From Sternotherus odoratus (Eukaryota > Chordata > Testudines > Kinosternidae), in assembly GCA_032164245.1 (NCBI GenBank), contig JAVMKO010000002.1, positions 179,248,920-179,312,919 of the forward strand: DNA of 64,000 nucleotides. Reading direction: 5' to 3'. Of the stretch, positions 33,331 to 45,960 are shown in pieces. The position numbers and the translations under genes are program-made. Every line of letters starts with the position of its first letter. Position 1 is the stretch's first letter. The notes beneath the pieces are model-generated. The model did no database searches. It saw only the letters and a program-made list of their open reading frames with translations, and was not told the origin of the DNA.

Positions 33331-33512
33331 TAAAGAAAGTGAGGAATACTTGTAGCACCTTAGAGACTAACCAGTTAATTTCAGCATAAGCTTTCGTGGA
33401 CTACAGTCCATGAAAGATTATGCTGAAATTAACTGGTTAGTCTCTAAGGTGCTACAAGTATTCCTCGCTTTCTTTACGGATACAGACTAACACGGCTGCT
33501 ATTCTTGAACCT
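33331..33512. repeat. Near-perfect hairpin repeat
   Basis: Positions 33331-33476 form an inverted repeat with arms of about 73 bp and only about three mismatches, centred on TGGACTACAGTCCA. The arm words are TTGTAGCACCTTAGAGACTA and TTAGTCTCTAAGGTGCTACA. It is followed by GGATACAGACTAACACGGCT. A single-sided relative lies at 60455-60585. The family is a dispersed reptile repeat that I cannot name with certainty. Confidence 0.75.
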
Positions 33513-35021
33513 GTTCAGATATACAGTTTTCTTCTTAAAGGGCTTGTTTTAGTGTAATGTAAATGCTAGAAAAAGCTCCAACATCTGTGTTTTTCTCAGA
33601 TTAACACTACTTGCCATTCACATATTTGTCTTAACACTTGAGCTACACCCTTGTTTATAGTTTACCCCAAATTATTTCATTTTGAGGTGTATTTAAGATT
33701 ATAAACATATTCTTTGGAATCATGAGTACTATTTTACTGCATTACGGGCCTGATCCTGAAATATTCAAGAAAAACTTCCCGTGAAGTCAGTGGAAATTTT
33801 CCTGAATTAAGGCGTTTAGGCTCAGGTCCACAGAATATCTTCTACCTTTGCACTAAAGGATCAAGAGTGGCTAAATCTAAAGAGATATTCTTCCCTCTTG
33901 ACTCTCATGTGTAATTCCTATTGATATTCGCTGGTGTTGGGTATATGTATAAAAGCGAACCAAGCCCTTAACAGTTCTTAACTTGGAAAGCTTTCTAAAA
34001 TGATCAAACAACATATTTTTCTTTATTGCTTTTAATAGTTTGATATTCAGTGTTCTAATGGGTATATGATCACTGTTTACTTTTTGATGAAGCATGTTGG
34101 GTTACTAAGTCATGGAAGAGGTTTTCTTGCAGATTATTCTCGATTTACTTCACTTTGGACAAGAATTGTCACATGCTTTCAAACAGTTCATTCATGTCAC
34201 TTTGCCATGGAAGTTCTAAATGAGGTAGTTTGATAAAGAGCGGTATTTTTAAATTATGGTAAGCTGAGTTTTTCCTAACTATGGAAGTATATAGAAAGGT
34301 TGCACTGTGGCTGTCCCATGACCTTGTTTCTGCTAGTTTCCCCCTACACAATTAAACTAAAAAGTGTTTCAGCTATTTGTCTAAACTGTGCTAAAGCCTG
34401 GGATGTTTACAAGGCATTAAGATAATTTGGGGAGACTGTTAACGTCTCGACTATGCAACAAAATGGCATTGTATTATCACCGGGGGACAACCATGATGTT
34501 TCAGATGGAATTGGAGTTATAGTGTTAGTTGTGTCATAAAGTTTCCTAAAAGTAAAGATAATACAGAAGGCAGAAGGACTCTGGTTATGGTTCTTATGCT
34601 AGGTATGTATTTCAGGTCCATCTGAAAACAGAGATTGAAATGAAAATTCTATGGTCCAGCTAAAGACTCTTTTGACCCTTTAAAAAACAAAGTAAAAAGC
34701 GTTTTCTGCTATTTTGCCTGCGTTACCCGTAAATGAGTCCAGTCTCTCCTGGTGAGAAAGGGGGTGAAATGAACAAAGATGGTTTAAACACTGGAATTTA
34801 TTTTTGTGCAGAAGTCCCAAATACTACTTTGAAAATTCATGCTAACAGGTTTTAGTAATGGTTGAGGATGTTCTCATGCCTGATTTCAGTCCTAATAATG
34901 GTTGAGCCAACAAAATCCTAGTTTTGACCTTGGCTGTGCTTCAAGGTTAGCACAATAATCTTTACTACGCTTTAATGGCTTCTCTTAATTTGTCCCCCCC
35001 TTTTTTCCCCCCTTTCTTCAG

Positions 35022-35075
35022 CTCAGGTACCTGACAATGACGAGCAGTTTGTGCCAGACTATCAGGCTGAAAGTT
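35022..35075 (+). CDS. ETV1: ETV1 fourth coding exon, 54 bp (residues 61-78)
   Basis: Completes Ala-61 and encodes QVPDNDEQFVPDYQAES. The final base starts a Leu codon finished in the next, unseen exon. The sequence contains two closely spaced VPD motifs (QVPD and QFVPD) preceded by acidic residues. In PEA3 proteins these are the degrons recognised by the COP1 ubiquitin ligase, and their loss stabilises the protein. The exon is 54 bp with phase 1 at both ends, so it is skippable in frame. Its acceptor has a long polypyrimidine tract and its donor is the near-ideal GTAAGT. The residues match ETV1 (ETV5 has VPDFQSD). Confidence 0.96.
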
Positions 35076-36594
35076 GTAAGTACAGTATGGTTCATCACTT
35101 TCTTAAAATATATATTTATAAAAATATTTTGTCTCAATTTCTAATATTCATGGCCATGTGGCCATTCTGTTTGCCTGTCAGTGACATCAGCAGTACGGCT
35201 AGATGAAGCAAGTAGGGCTCTGAACTGCAGCCGGTAAAGGTTGTTTTTGCTGAAGATGTAACGTTTAGCAGGTGGTGCCATTTTTCTGTTTGTCACTGAA
35301 GCAGAGAAATTCTCTCTCATTGAGCTCAGTAAGATAGCGGAGCTTTCCGTGTCTCTTGAATAGAGGGAGAAGGATGGTAAGCACTGTATGGGTCCAAGTA
35401 GTGTAAAACATAAGCAACTAGTCCCACACATAAAAATTACCTGAGATTCTCTTTGGGTTTTCTAAACATCCCTCTTGTTTTGTATTTACCAAATACAGCC
35501 AGTCTCTGTCAACATAGTATATTAAGTTATATTAATATATACGGACGGCATGGCTCCATGAACCATATGTTGCATTCCTATCTCAAGAAAAATTTCCATT
35601 GGAATTTAGTAGGAGTTTTACCTGAGTTAGAACAACAGGAATTAGCCCTTTGTTGAGTTAATCCACCTGCTTTTGCTGAGCCTTTTTGTGTGTGAATCAG
35701 ATGCTCATTCTCTCTGGTTTGCCACTTACCTTATTCATGCCAGAAACTTTTTTTAATTTTTTTAACACATGCACCCCCAACTCTTCCCTTGCTGCAATTC
35801 CCAGTGTCCTCCTTTTCTGCTTTCCTTTTCAAAGTCCCTTCCACTGGTGATGCTTTGAGGTTTGACTGGCAGAGGATACATGAAGGCAGTGGCATGAGAG
35901 ACATTGCCTGATGAGGCCAATACCGTCTTGCATCCTCTCTCTATCCCCCACCCCATAAACATGTCAGTCCTCTATGGCAAGTCTGGTCTCCATCAAAGGT
36001 CCCTTCTAGACACTTGTCTGCTTATGACAGTAGAGTTCATGGCTGCTTTTCCACTGAGCTAAATAACTTCTGTTATTCATCCTACCAGAGAAAACTGCTG
36101 CAATCAGCTAAACTGAATACCTAAGTATTAACTTAAAACTAGCATTCATGTATCATAAAACTAGTAATAAATGAAGGCATGAATAATTTTATAATAGAGT
36201 TCTCAAACAAATTAGAATAATTAAAAAAAAGAACAATAAAGCTAACGTAGTTTCAAATTTGCTTAATTTCCCAGCACATCTTGAGATTGTTCAAGATACT
36301 TAGATACATTTCCTTATCATAATTTTCATCGAGTGCACATAACATACATATTTGGCAAAATAAGATTTCTTTTCCTAGACTGATTTTATTCCTGAAATTG
36401 CTTTTATTTTTGTAATAAGTTGCCTTAAATAACTCGTCACACTAATTCCTAAAGACACACAAATTAATATGGATAATAGTCATTTTGAAATAACTGTTTG
36501 TATGAAGTTTTCCTCCCTCTCCTCGTATAACAGGTATGTCTAGTATAATACCAATGCAAAACTTGTCTATAAATTTCATCCTACGTACGCTGGG

Positions 36595-36690
36595 ATGATT
36601 TAATTGGGTTTGGTCCTGCTTTGAGCATGGGGTTGGACTAGATGACCTCCGGAGGTCCCGTCTAACTCTGATATTCTATGATTCTATGAT
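36595..36690 (+). mobile_element. CR1 LINE 3' end
   Basis: GGGTTTGGTCCTGCTTTGAG, GGGGTTGGACTAGATGACCT, GGAGGTCCCGTCTAACTCTG and the terminal ATTCTATGATTCTATGA repeat are the diagnostic 3' end of CR1 retrotransposons of birds and reptiles. The copy is 5' truncated to about 95 bp, as is typical. Confidence 0.92.
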
Positions 36691-37263
36691 ACACTATTTT
36701 GTACAAATAAAATTTGCTCAGCACAGATCTCTTGCATAAGAGTGCAAAGTCCTGCCAGGGCTTCTATTAACCCACAGTTATTGTTCCAAAATACGTCAAT
36801 GATTCCTGGAGACTAATTTGTGAACTGTGAATGAAAAACCCCATCAAAGTTTGCCACTGCTTCTGGTGATAAAGAAATTCACCTAACACGGATACTCCAT
36901 TAATGCTGTTGTATTTCAGAGTTCTTTAGCCACAGCTTACACAGTATTATCAAAGGAGCATTTATTTCCTCATTTCAGTTGTTTTCTTTATCTTAAGTAA
37001 AGGTCAGGCAAGCTTCCTGGAGAGTACTCTAGGAAAGGTTACAGAGTTTCAAACGTAGACTTGGATATAATGTACATAGCTATGAGCTCTTCAGACAGAA
37101 ATGGGGAACAGCTTAAGCAAAGTCAGAAGAAAAGTACTGTTGCGAAACATCACTCCCCCACAATTTTGACTACTTTCTATCAGTTCAGAACTTGCCTTTA
37201 CAATGTATTATAATTTATTATGTTGTTTATAGCTCTATAATGAACCCCACAGCATGACAGCAG

Positions 37264-37476
37264 CCAGGGCTGGCTTGAGGCACCAGCTGAGGAAGCACAT
37301 GTTTGGGGCGGCATTCTGGCAAATCTTGGGGCGGCACACTCTCCCACCCTCACACCCCCTTTTCCTTTTTTTGCTTCGGCAGCACTCTGGCCACTTTTTT
37401 TCCCCCTTTGGTGGTGCTCTGGATGTTTTTTTTTTTTCCCCACTTGGGGCAGCAAAAAGGTTAGAGCCGGCCTGTA
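37264..37476 (-). mobile_element. hAT-like MITE
   Basis: The left edge CAGGGCTGGCTTGAGGCACC and the right edge GGTTAGAGCCGGCCTG are imperfect inverted repeats of the CAGGGCCGGCT type. The interior holds repeated GGGGCGGCA and TCTGGCCACTTTTTTTCCCC motifs. No convincing 8-bp target duplication was found. Confidence 0.5.
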
Positions 37477-37874
37477 GCTGGGTAGTGACTCGCCCTGCGG
37501 CGCCTCCTGCTGGTCCATCCGGGAATTAGCTCTTCCAGCATCCAGAGTGCCCTCTGCAGGCTGATGTCCCGCTTCTGTTCTGGCCCCGTGTCCCTCCCGG
37601 AACCCGGTGCTCTCTTCCCTTGGGTGCTGCACCCCTGCAGTACCCCCACAGGTCTTAGGGTCTCCCCTCCCCAGGGAACCTCCCACCTCCTATCCCCACC
37701 TTGCCTCAGTCTAGGCAACTGCCAGTCACCACTTGTCCCCGTTCACTGGGGCAGACTGCAGTATCATTGCCACTCATCACAGGCAAGGGGGGATTTGGCC
37801 TGCTGCCTCTGCCTCTAGAGCCATGAGCTGCCCCCTGCAGCCCCAGTACCCCTTGTTGGGCCTTCCCCTAGACC

Positions 37875-38694
37875 GGTGTGGGGAACCTTTTTTCTGCCAA
37901 GGGCCATTTGGACATTTATAATGTCATTCGTGGGCCGCTCCCCCCCGCCCCCCGCCCCCGAGGAAGCCCAGGCTGGCAACGGGAGCTGAGACCCCAGCTG
38001 GCAAGGGGCCAGTTGGGGAAACCCCAAAGCAGTGGCAGGCAGAGTGCTTAGCCCTGCACTGCTTTGGGGCTTCCCCCGCTGGCCCCTTGCCAGCCGGGGT
38101 CCTGTCGCCTGCCCCAGTCAGCTCCCGCTATCAGCCTGGGTGTAGGGGGTGATCTTCCTTTACCCCCGCCCAGCCTCCCCCCATCTAACGGCCTTTCCTC
38201 CCCCACCCCTGCCTGGCCCGGCCCACCCCACCGAACCTAACCTCCTCCCCCCTCCCACTCCCAACCCAGCCTCCTGCCCCCCATGCCTGACCCGCCCACC
38301 CAGCCTCCCCCCCACCAAACCTCCTTCCCTCCCGCACCCATGCCTCGCCCACCCCATCCAGCCTAGTCTCCCGCCCGCCCAGCCTGGCCTCCCCCCCCCA
38401 CCCCCTTGCCTGCCCCCCAGCCCAACCCCCCCCCACCCCTTTGACCGTCGGCTCCCCGCGGCTCCTCCTGTCGCTGGCCAGATAATGGTGGCCGCGCGGC
38501 GCCGGCGCCTCCCCCAGGCGCTTCCCGGCCCCTTCGCCGAGCACGGAGCCGCCCCGTGCCGCCAGGCGGGGGCGGCTCCGCGCTCGGCGAAGGGGCCGGG
38601 AAGTGCCTGGGGGAGCCGCCGGCCAGGGACGGGCGTGGGCCGGACAGAATGATTTGGCGGGCGGTATAAGGCCCGCGGGCCATAGGTTCCCCAC
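37875..38694. mobile_element. hAT non-autonomous element, ~820 bp
   Basis: Starts GGTGTGGGGAACCTTTTTTC and ends GGCCATAGGTTCCCCAC. The flanking octamers are CCTAGACC (37867-37874) and CCTAGACT (38695-38702), an 8-bp duplication with one change, as expected of hAT. The interior is C-rich simple sequence (about 38140-38440) followed by a GC-rich inverted repeat (about 38507-38610, GGCGCTTCCCGGCCCCTTCG with its complement). Overlapping ORFs on both strands are low-complexity artefacts. Confidence 0.75.
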
Positions 38695-40589
38695 CCTAGA
38701 CTCTGCAGCCTGGGGGTTTCTAGGCTAGAGCTTCCTCAGCACCTCCTGCCTTGCTCCAGCCCTGCTTCCCTCTAGGTACCCCGTTAAGCTCCCCAGCAGC
38801 CAGGCCAGTCTGCCTCTGCAGACAGAGGAGACTCTCTCCTCTGTTCTAAACTGAGCCCTTTTATCAGGGCCAGCTGGCCCTTAATTGAACCCACCACAGC
38901 TGTGGCTTTTTCCCCTTTTCCCCGGAGTGGGGCAGCCACCCCACTACACGGCCCTAGCAGGAGCACAGAAGTTTCACTGTGTGCGAGAGGTAGAGTCAGC
39001 TCTAGGTTCTGTGCCAGGAATATAGTTGAATAGTGGAGGTGAAGGATAGAGATGTAGCCAGTGGAATGGAGGCCACGGCCATAGGCCTAACTTCAGTGAG
39101 ATTCCTTGAACAAAGTCTCTGTACCAAAAGGTGTGTGTGAGAGACAGAATTTCATCCACGTGGCTTACAAGACATATTTGTGACATTTTCTTTCTAGCTT
39201 TTTCCACTCAAAGGTAGCCCTCCGATATGGTATAAATTTGTGGTGTTAACCCCATCATGAAGGAAACTCTTGCGAATCAAATAGGAGCAGTAAGCAAGAT
39301 GGGGAAACTATTCCTAGCCACACCCCAAGATTACAGCAATGGTGGCAAAACGTTTCTAGTGCTAAAACGTCAGTGTTGGCAATTATGGAAGCGCTAATGT
39401 AGAAGAGATGTTGGCAGTTGCTGGCGCTTTTAAGGACCCATGTCTTTTGACCAGTACTAATCAGGGTTAGATGACCTGGCACTTAAAATACACTGGGTGC
39501 CTGCATCCCTGTATTCATTAGGGCTACGGCTGCTGAAACTGCACTGGGATTTATGACAGCGGGAAACTTTATCAAAAATATCCTATTATAGATGCATAAC
39601 CCACCTTGCCTGACTAAGTGCATGCCTATATGCCACGGTGAAGCACATTAGAACGTCACTATCCGTTCACAAAAAAACAGGGTGAAATGGGCAAATTTCA
39701 TAAAAAGTATTAGTTGAAAATTATTAGCTTTGCAACTATGTCTACAGCTAAGCTAGAGTGTCCTGCTTTGTTGCTTCATACAGCAGCAGAGAAATTCCTA
39801 GCTGGCATTTTTCAGAGCTCTTCTGCTTATTCTGTATTTGAGGAACAGTGGTTTGATTTAAGGTAAATGTATGAGAAGTAGCATATATCAAAAGTATAAA
39901 AATACTTCAAAAATGAGAAATATTCCACCCAGTGTTCCGTAAATGTCTATATTTTTGACTAGTGCTCTCCTCAAAGTTCAATAAATCTATTTTGGTGTTG
40001 ACCTCCAATGTGTAATTATATGCCAGGAAAAAGTGGTCTGTATTATCTCCCTGGGATAAGATTTCCTATTGTTTAAAGTCCACTGACACATACTGATGAC
40101 GGAGGGCCAGATCCTGCAACCCTTTTAATTAATGGTAAAGATTTCAGAGATGCGAGGCTGAGGGAGAGTGGGCCCCAGACTTGACACTGTAGGAGTTAAA
40201 ATTGTATTTAATGATGAGTTTGGGTGAAAGCTTGTTTAGTTTGAATGGAAATTTTAAAACTTTACCCTGCCTCCTCCCATTGTTAGATGATATCTATGAA
40301 AGACACAAGAGGAAGGTAGGCAGGCTTTGATAAAATTGTTAGGTGGCTAAAGGATGTAGCTGGCAGTGAAAATTCATACTGTCAGCACCATACTGATTTT
40401 TAAAGTAACCTGGTACATTTGATTACAAACAAGGATTGCCCCTGCATCAAACTAGGAAGTCTGGTCCCTTAATGGCATAATCGTATGTTTGGTGTTTGTT
40501 TCAGAATTTTTATTTACATTGTTGCATCCCTTGAAATGTAGATTCATGATAAACTTTTCTTATGTCTATTATTGAATTTTCTTCTAATG

Positions 40590-41422
40590 CAGGCGTGAGA
40601 AAACTTTTTGGCCCAAGGGACACATCAGGGTTGCAAAAGTGTATGGAGGGCTCGGTAGGAAAGGCTGTGCCTCCACAAACAGCCTGGTCCAACCCCTATC
40701 CGACCCCTTCCCACTTCCCTTTCCCTGACTGACCCCCTCAGAACCCCAATCCATCCAACCCCCCCTGCTCCTTGGCCCCTGACTGCCCCCTCCCAGGACC
40801 CCTCCCCCTAACTGCCCCCTGGAACCTCATCCCGTATCCAACCCTACCTGCTCCCTGTTCCCTGACTGCCCCGATCCCTGTGCCCCCACCCCCTGACAGC
40901 TCCCCTCCTCCCTCCAGACTCCCACACGTATCCAATCCCCCCCTCTCCCTGTCCCTTGACTGCCCCAACCCCTATCCAGACCCCTGAGACTTCCATGCCC
41001 TATCCAATCCCCCTATCCCTATCCCCTGTCCCCCCCCAATCCCCCGAACCTCTGGCCCATCCAACTTCTCCCTGTTCCCTGCTGACTATCTCCTGGAAGC
41101 CCTGCCCCTTATCCAAGCCTCTGAACTCAGCCCCCTTACCCCATGCTGCTCAGAGCAGCGCATCTGGCAACTGCACGGCCTGCCTGAGCTAGACACGGTG
41201 CCCTGCAGGAGCGCGCTGCCATGCCGGAGCTAGATACACTGCTGCAGCACGGCCCAGGAGCGGCGGGCCAGAGTGCTGCTAGCGTGGAGTGCTGAGGCTG
41301 TGGGGGAGGGGGACCAGCAGGGGAAGGGCTGGGGGGAGCCTCCCTGGCTGGGAGCTCAGAGGCCGGGCAGGACAGGCGCACAGGCCGGATGTAGCCTGCG
41401 GGCTGTGGTTTGTCCACCCCTG
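40590..41422. mobile_element. hAT non-autonomous element, 833 bp
   Basis: Ends CAGGCGTGAGAAAACTTTTT and GGTTTGTCCACCCCTG are inverted repeats. The flanks TTCTAATG (40582-40589) and TTCAAATG (41423-41430) are an 8-bp target duplication with one mismatch. The middle is a run of C-rich degenerate units (CCTGACTGCCCC, CCCTATCCA). It has the same architecture and nearly the same length as the copies at 37875 and 51587. Confidence 0.83.
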
Positions 41423-42784
41423 TTCAAATGGGAATTAGAAGGAGCAGGCTCTTTCTATATTTTGTTTTTGATTATGTATTTTTCCCTGACTGTTTAGTGC
41501 TTTCACTTAATACTGCCAAGGGGTAAATGTTAATATTAGACCTCAGCTGTCGACAGTAAATCGGTAAGGCTGGCTATAAAATTCTCTCTACTCAGTGTCT
41601 GATTAAACTTTAAGATAAGAAAAATACTCTTTAGTACAGATTTTGCATGTGATCTTTGAAGACCTTTTTTTCCTCAGGTTTAGCAAAGAAGTTCTTTCAT
41701 TGCATATGCCAGGATCCTTAAATTATTCAGGGGCTGTGCCTTTTAGATTCTCCAGCTTGCAGTCTTTAAAAGCCTGTTAAAGTGAGATCTTTTACATAGG
41801 CTTCAGGTAGCTGTGTTCTTCTATCATTTTAAGTAAAGGCACAGTGTCTTCTATCTCCCGTGTAAGCAGGAAAAGTATTAAAATAGTTGCATCCATGTTT
41901 GTAATACACATAATCATGGTTAGTTTTTTTTCTGCACCATGGAATGAGAACTATTTTTTCTTCTTGTTCTTTTGGTGAATTAAATATTAAAAGCAAATTA
42001 CAAAAACTACAGTTTACACAACTGTAAGACTTTGCTATCTACCTTCACATATCTTGTGAGTGCAGTTCCCGGATGTTAAATTATCATTTTGTTCTCTGCT
42101 ATTGGATGTGAAAGATATTTTAAATCTGAATTGGAAATACCAGTGTAATGTAAGTTCCAGCATTAGACCCAATCCGGCTCCCAACACGTCAATAAGAGCT
42201 TTGTAAAGAGCAACTATATACAGTCTTCATTTTTGTATTTATGATGCTGTCTAGTTTATTGGTGTGTAAGTTTGCATCTTCAAGAAAGTCATTAGTCGTC
42301 TGAAAAAAAAATCCAATTTTTTAAGTTCAACATTATGTCCCCTGATTTTAAGTAGTGATTCATTGCCTAGGCAGCTGGTAACTATGTATTGCTAGAACAA
42401 GATGTCCTAGAAAGTGCAGTTGCTAGTGTTTTGGTTTTTCAAGGTGCAGTGACTAGATGGCTAACACCAGTGCACAGTTTTCCTGTGATAAATCAAACTT
42501 GCTAGAAATGCCTTTTCTTTTAATGTAATTCTTCAGGCAGAGTACTGGAACACTTTGACAAATACCCTAGATGGTGGGCCTTTAAGAGTTTTTCAGTCTT
42601 AGCCCAGATTTCTCAGATAAGTCTTACTAATAATGCTTTCTGCAGCAATTTTGCTTTATTTTCTTGGTGCTTTGTTATAAACTACTTCCTCTATTAGGTC
42701 AGATTTGGCGGGGTGGGGGGGGGCAAAACACTGATGGAATTTATTTGTTTAGCTTGAACCTAACTCAGGGATATTTTTAGGTGA

Positions 42785-42995
42785 TCAGAACAAAGGTCAG
42801 GGAATCTTATGGTTCTATTTCTGCCTCTGACTTGCTCTAATCTCAGACAAGTTGCTTAACTGCTGTTACCTCAGTTTGAAGTGGATACAAAAATGCATGC
42901 ATCCCTCACACGGAGAAGGGGCAGCTTCCTTAATCATCTCTTGTAAAATGATTTGAGATTCATGGATGAAAGGCTTTACATAGTGCAAACCATTT
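42785..42995 (-). repeat. MIR SINE, reverse orientation
   Basis: TTCTGCCTCTGACTTGCTCT, CAGACAAGTTGCTTAACTGC, TACCTCAGTTTG, AATGATTTGAGATTCATGGA and GGCTTTACATAGTGCAAA follow the reverse-strand order of MIR. Ends in ATT repeats. Confidence 0.7.
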
Positions 42996-45534
42996 GTTAC
43001 TATTATTATTTATGTATTTACTTTATTTTGGTTACAGAGTTAGGTTAACAGTCATTGACTGGCCCTTATCTCCTATCTCCCCATATGTCCTCGCCTCTTT
43101 CATTCTCTCCCTCATGATGACTTTCTTCCATAACTCACTCACATTATATTTTATCTGCTGTGTTTGTTTTTTAAAACATTATCATTTAAAATAAATGTAT
43201 TTGTGAATGGTGCCTTTTAGAGAACTCTGTGGGCTCATTTGTGGTTCAGCCCTGGAAATTTCTCCTTCCTCTAGGGGATTTTTGGGACTATTCAAACCTA
43301 TCCTAACCCAGCCTGCACTTGCTTTTGCTAAATTTAATTCTTGGAAAAGTTTTACCACGAGGCCTTTCTGAGTCCATAATGCTTTTCATCTGTAGTCCTA
43401 ATAATATCTTGAAAGCTTATGGATTTGTTTTGATTTTAGTAAGCAGATTTTGTTTTCTCTCCTCATTGTATTTTTATACTAGATTTCTAGTTCTGAGGGA
43501 TAATAAAGTCTTGTTATGTATTCATGCAGTCATATTGATAAATTAGGTCAATACAATTGGGACAATAGTCCTGTGGAACAAGTAGCTAACTCTTATCCAG
43601 AGATGGACTTTGCTGCAGCCAAATCCCTTACTTTTGAGCTGTTGCTTTTGAAATGGCCTTTGTGCGGTGAAGTGAACAGTTACTGCTGAGTAAGGTTGCC
43701 TTTCACCATCCCAGTGGAGAGTGCAGTTCTATTACGTTGATGTGATTTGACTGTGTAGTGCGTGACAGTGGGGACCAGATGTGAGGTGACCTGATAGTCC
43801 AGCGATTTAGAGATTGTAGCGCCATCTAAGTAAATAGACAGCATCACTATCACTATGTCTTGGCTCCCTCTACAGCCCTCTGGGCACTTGTCCATCTGTT
43901 CCAGGCCAGTTCAACCCAATTTTTCTTCCTCAAAGCCCCATTCTCATTCATGGTTTTAGTGCAGATTAATGAATTGAGTTGCAGGAGGAGGTTATCAGCT
44001 AATGAATAAACTTCAGTCATCCCATCCTGTGATAAGGCTGGCTGCTAGGTCAAAGATGAAGCATGTAACCTTTTCCCCTCTCAAATGGTAATTTCTTAAC
44101 GCTGTCAAATAACTTCCTGAAGGCTGTTTACGTAAAAACAAACAAAATTGCAACATATTTCATTCAAAATGGGGAATTTTCAATTTTGTAAAAAACTGTC
44201 ATTCCCTCTCTCCGAGGAAGTGTTGTTTAGAATTCTATCAATCTTCCAGTCCGGGAAATACACAAGCCATCCACACAGTGCAACTTCTAGGCCCCTGCCA
44301 GAGTCCTTCTGACAGTTACAATTATTTTGATGTCGAAAAGGACAGTCATTTGTGTATAGGATCAAACACATGAAGTATCTGTTATGGTCTTGTTTGTGTT
44401 AATGAATGTAAGTAGAAAAGTGACTGATTTGTTTTCCTGACTTTTTCACAAACAGGCAAAAAAGCAAATTAAAGGGACCTTGTCAACCTATTTTGACATA
44501 GACATTTATGCTCCTTAACGTTTACTACTTCCCATACAGTCTCATTGGAGAACATATTTTGTACTGGAGAAGGGGCCCAAACAACCCCTAAATGGAAACA
44601 TCATTAACCTTTTGGGGTGTTTGAAACCCACTTTGACCCACTTCTACTACTGTGTTTGCTTCTGTAGATAAAAATAGATATATATTTAAAATGTATTTCA
44701 CTTCGTTCTTCCTTCTGTTTGCTGCATCAGTAACTTAAGACAAATGTTAGGCCCCACAGTCAAACCTGAGTTTTTCATAGGGAAGTGCAGGAGGGAGAGG
44801 GAAAGGGAAAAGGAAAGAACGACTGTCCCAGATACATTAAGTATTGACAGCTTGGAGAGGCTGAGATGCACAATGCATTCATGTCCTCTGAGGACAACCC
44901 TTAAAGCCAATAAAATAAACACAATGTCCCTGAATTCAAGGTTCCATGTCCCTTCATTTAGGATTTCTTTTATCACATAATTGGGAAGTAGTCTTACGAA
45001 ACTGATAAATCAAATGACGGTATATATCAAATGAATATATATTATGAAGGAAGCATAATTAAGTAGTCATCAATTTCATTAATCCTGAATACTTATTTAC
45101 TAACAGTCTAAAGCTGTAGAAATAAAATTTGTCTTAAAGCTTGTGGACAGAATATTGGAGTATATTTAAAGGTATAGACTCTGAACTCATAGTTTATATT
45201 TGGTGAATGGAAGCTGAGAAAGAATTAGGTCGATTTTTTTCCTAGCCCGTCTCATGTTTTGTGTCTTTCGCACATCACCTCTTACCATTATCTGGTGCTG
45301 GATTGACCTTGAATGAAGGTGAAGACATGAATAAATTAGAGCAATGTAGAACATTTTCATTCTTGTGTATCTACCTGTTCTCTATGCTTATGGCTATACA
45401 TGAGTTAGAAATGAGTGAACTATTAGCAACTTTATTTCCAGTCGTCTTCCTTCTTTTCGCTGTTTTGTTGTTTGTAAACTTATTCAGGAAATTTAGTTAC
45501 CAGTAAGTTAATGTAGTGAAATATTTTGAGAGTA

Positions 45535-45960
45535 CAGTAAACCCTCGATTTAACGGACCTCGATTTAACGGACTTCGGATGCAATGGACAAAATTTCTGA
45601 GCAAGTCTGATGCATCCGAAATCCATTTCTCTCGGGCTGGCTCCCGGCTCCTGCCTGCGGGCGGGCTGCCGGCTCTCGGGTCCCGCCCCGGTCCCAGCAG
45701 CCGGGACCCGGGCGGGCTGGCTGACGGCTCCCGGCTGCTACCCCGGCCCCAGCAGCCGGGACTGGAGCAGGCTGGCTGCCGGGTCCTGGCTGCCGCCCGG
45801 TTCCCAGCAGTGGGCGGGCTGCGGAGCTGCTGCCCCGACCCTGTGGTGGGCGGGCTGCTGCTCCGACAGCTCGTTTTTTATTTTTTTATTAAATAACCGA
45901 CTTTTTGATTTAACGGACACCCCCTCGCCCGAATTAGTCCGTTAAATGGAGGTTTTACTG
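45535..45960 (-). mobile_element. pogo/Tigger-type MITE C with GC array
   Basis: Starts CAGTAAACCCTCGATTTAAC and ends with the complement of CAGTAAAACCTCCATTTAAC. TA lies on each side (45533-45534, 45961-45962). It is the inverse of the 20255 copy, down to CGGATGCATCAGAC-type and CGGGACCCGGGC-type interior words, but with a shorter array (about 45630-45870). No ORF is real here. Confidence 0.88.

Larger units (their letters stand above)
25283..35021 (+). other. ETV1: ETV1 intron (9739 bp), transposon-poor
   Basis: GTAAGG donor and TTTCTTCAG acceptor preceded by a long C/T tract (34992-35019). The first 8 kb is strongly AT-rich, with no element that has recognisable ends. Only old fragments at about 29384-29470, 32445-32700 and 33745-33830, and a young-looking hairpin at 33331-33476, are seen. 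The absence of transposons contrasts with the flanks and may reflect regulatory content; that is inference. No ORF in this span has a known domain. Confidence 0.7.

Noticed and set aside
38149..38694. Possible CpG-island gene with frames on both strands
   Set aside because: Bounded by hAT termini with an 8-bp duplication. The GC-rich part is an internal inverted repeat of the element.
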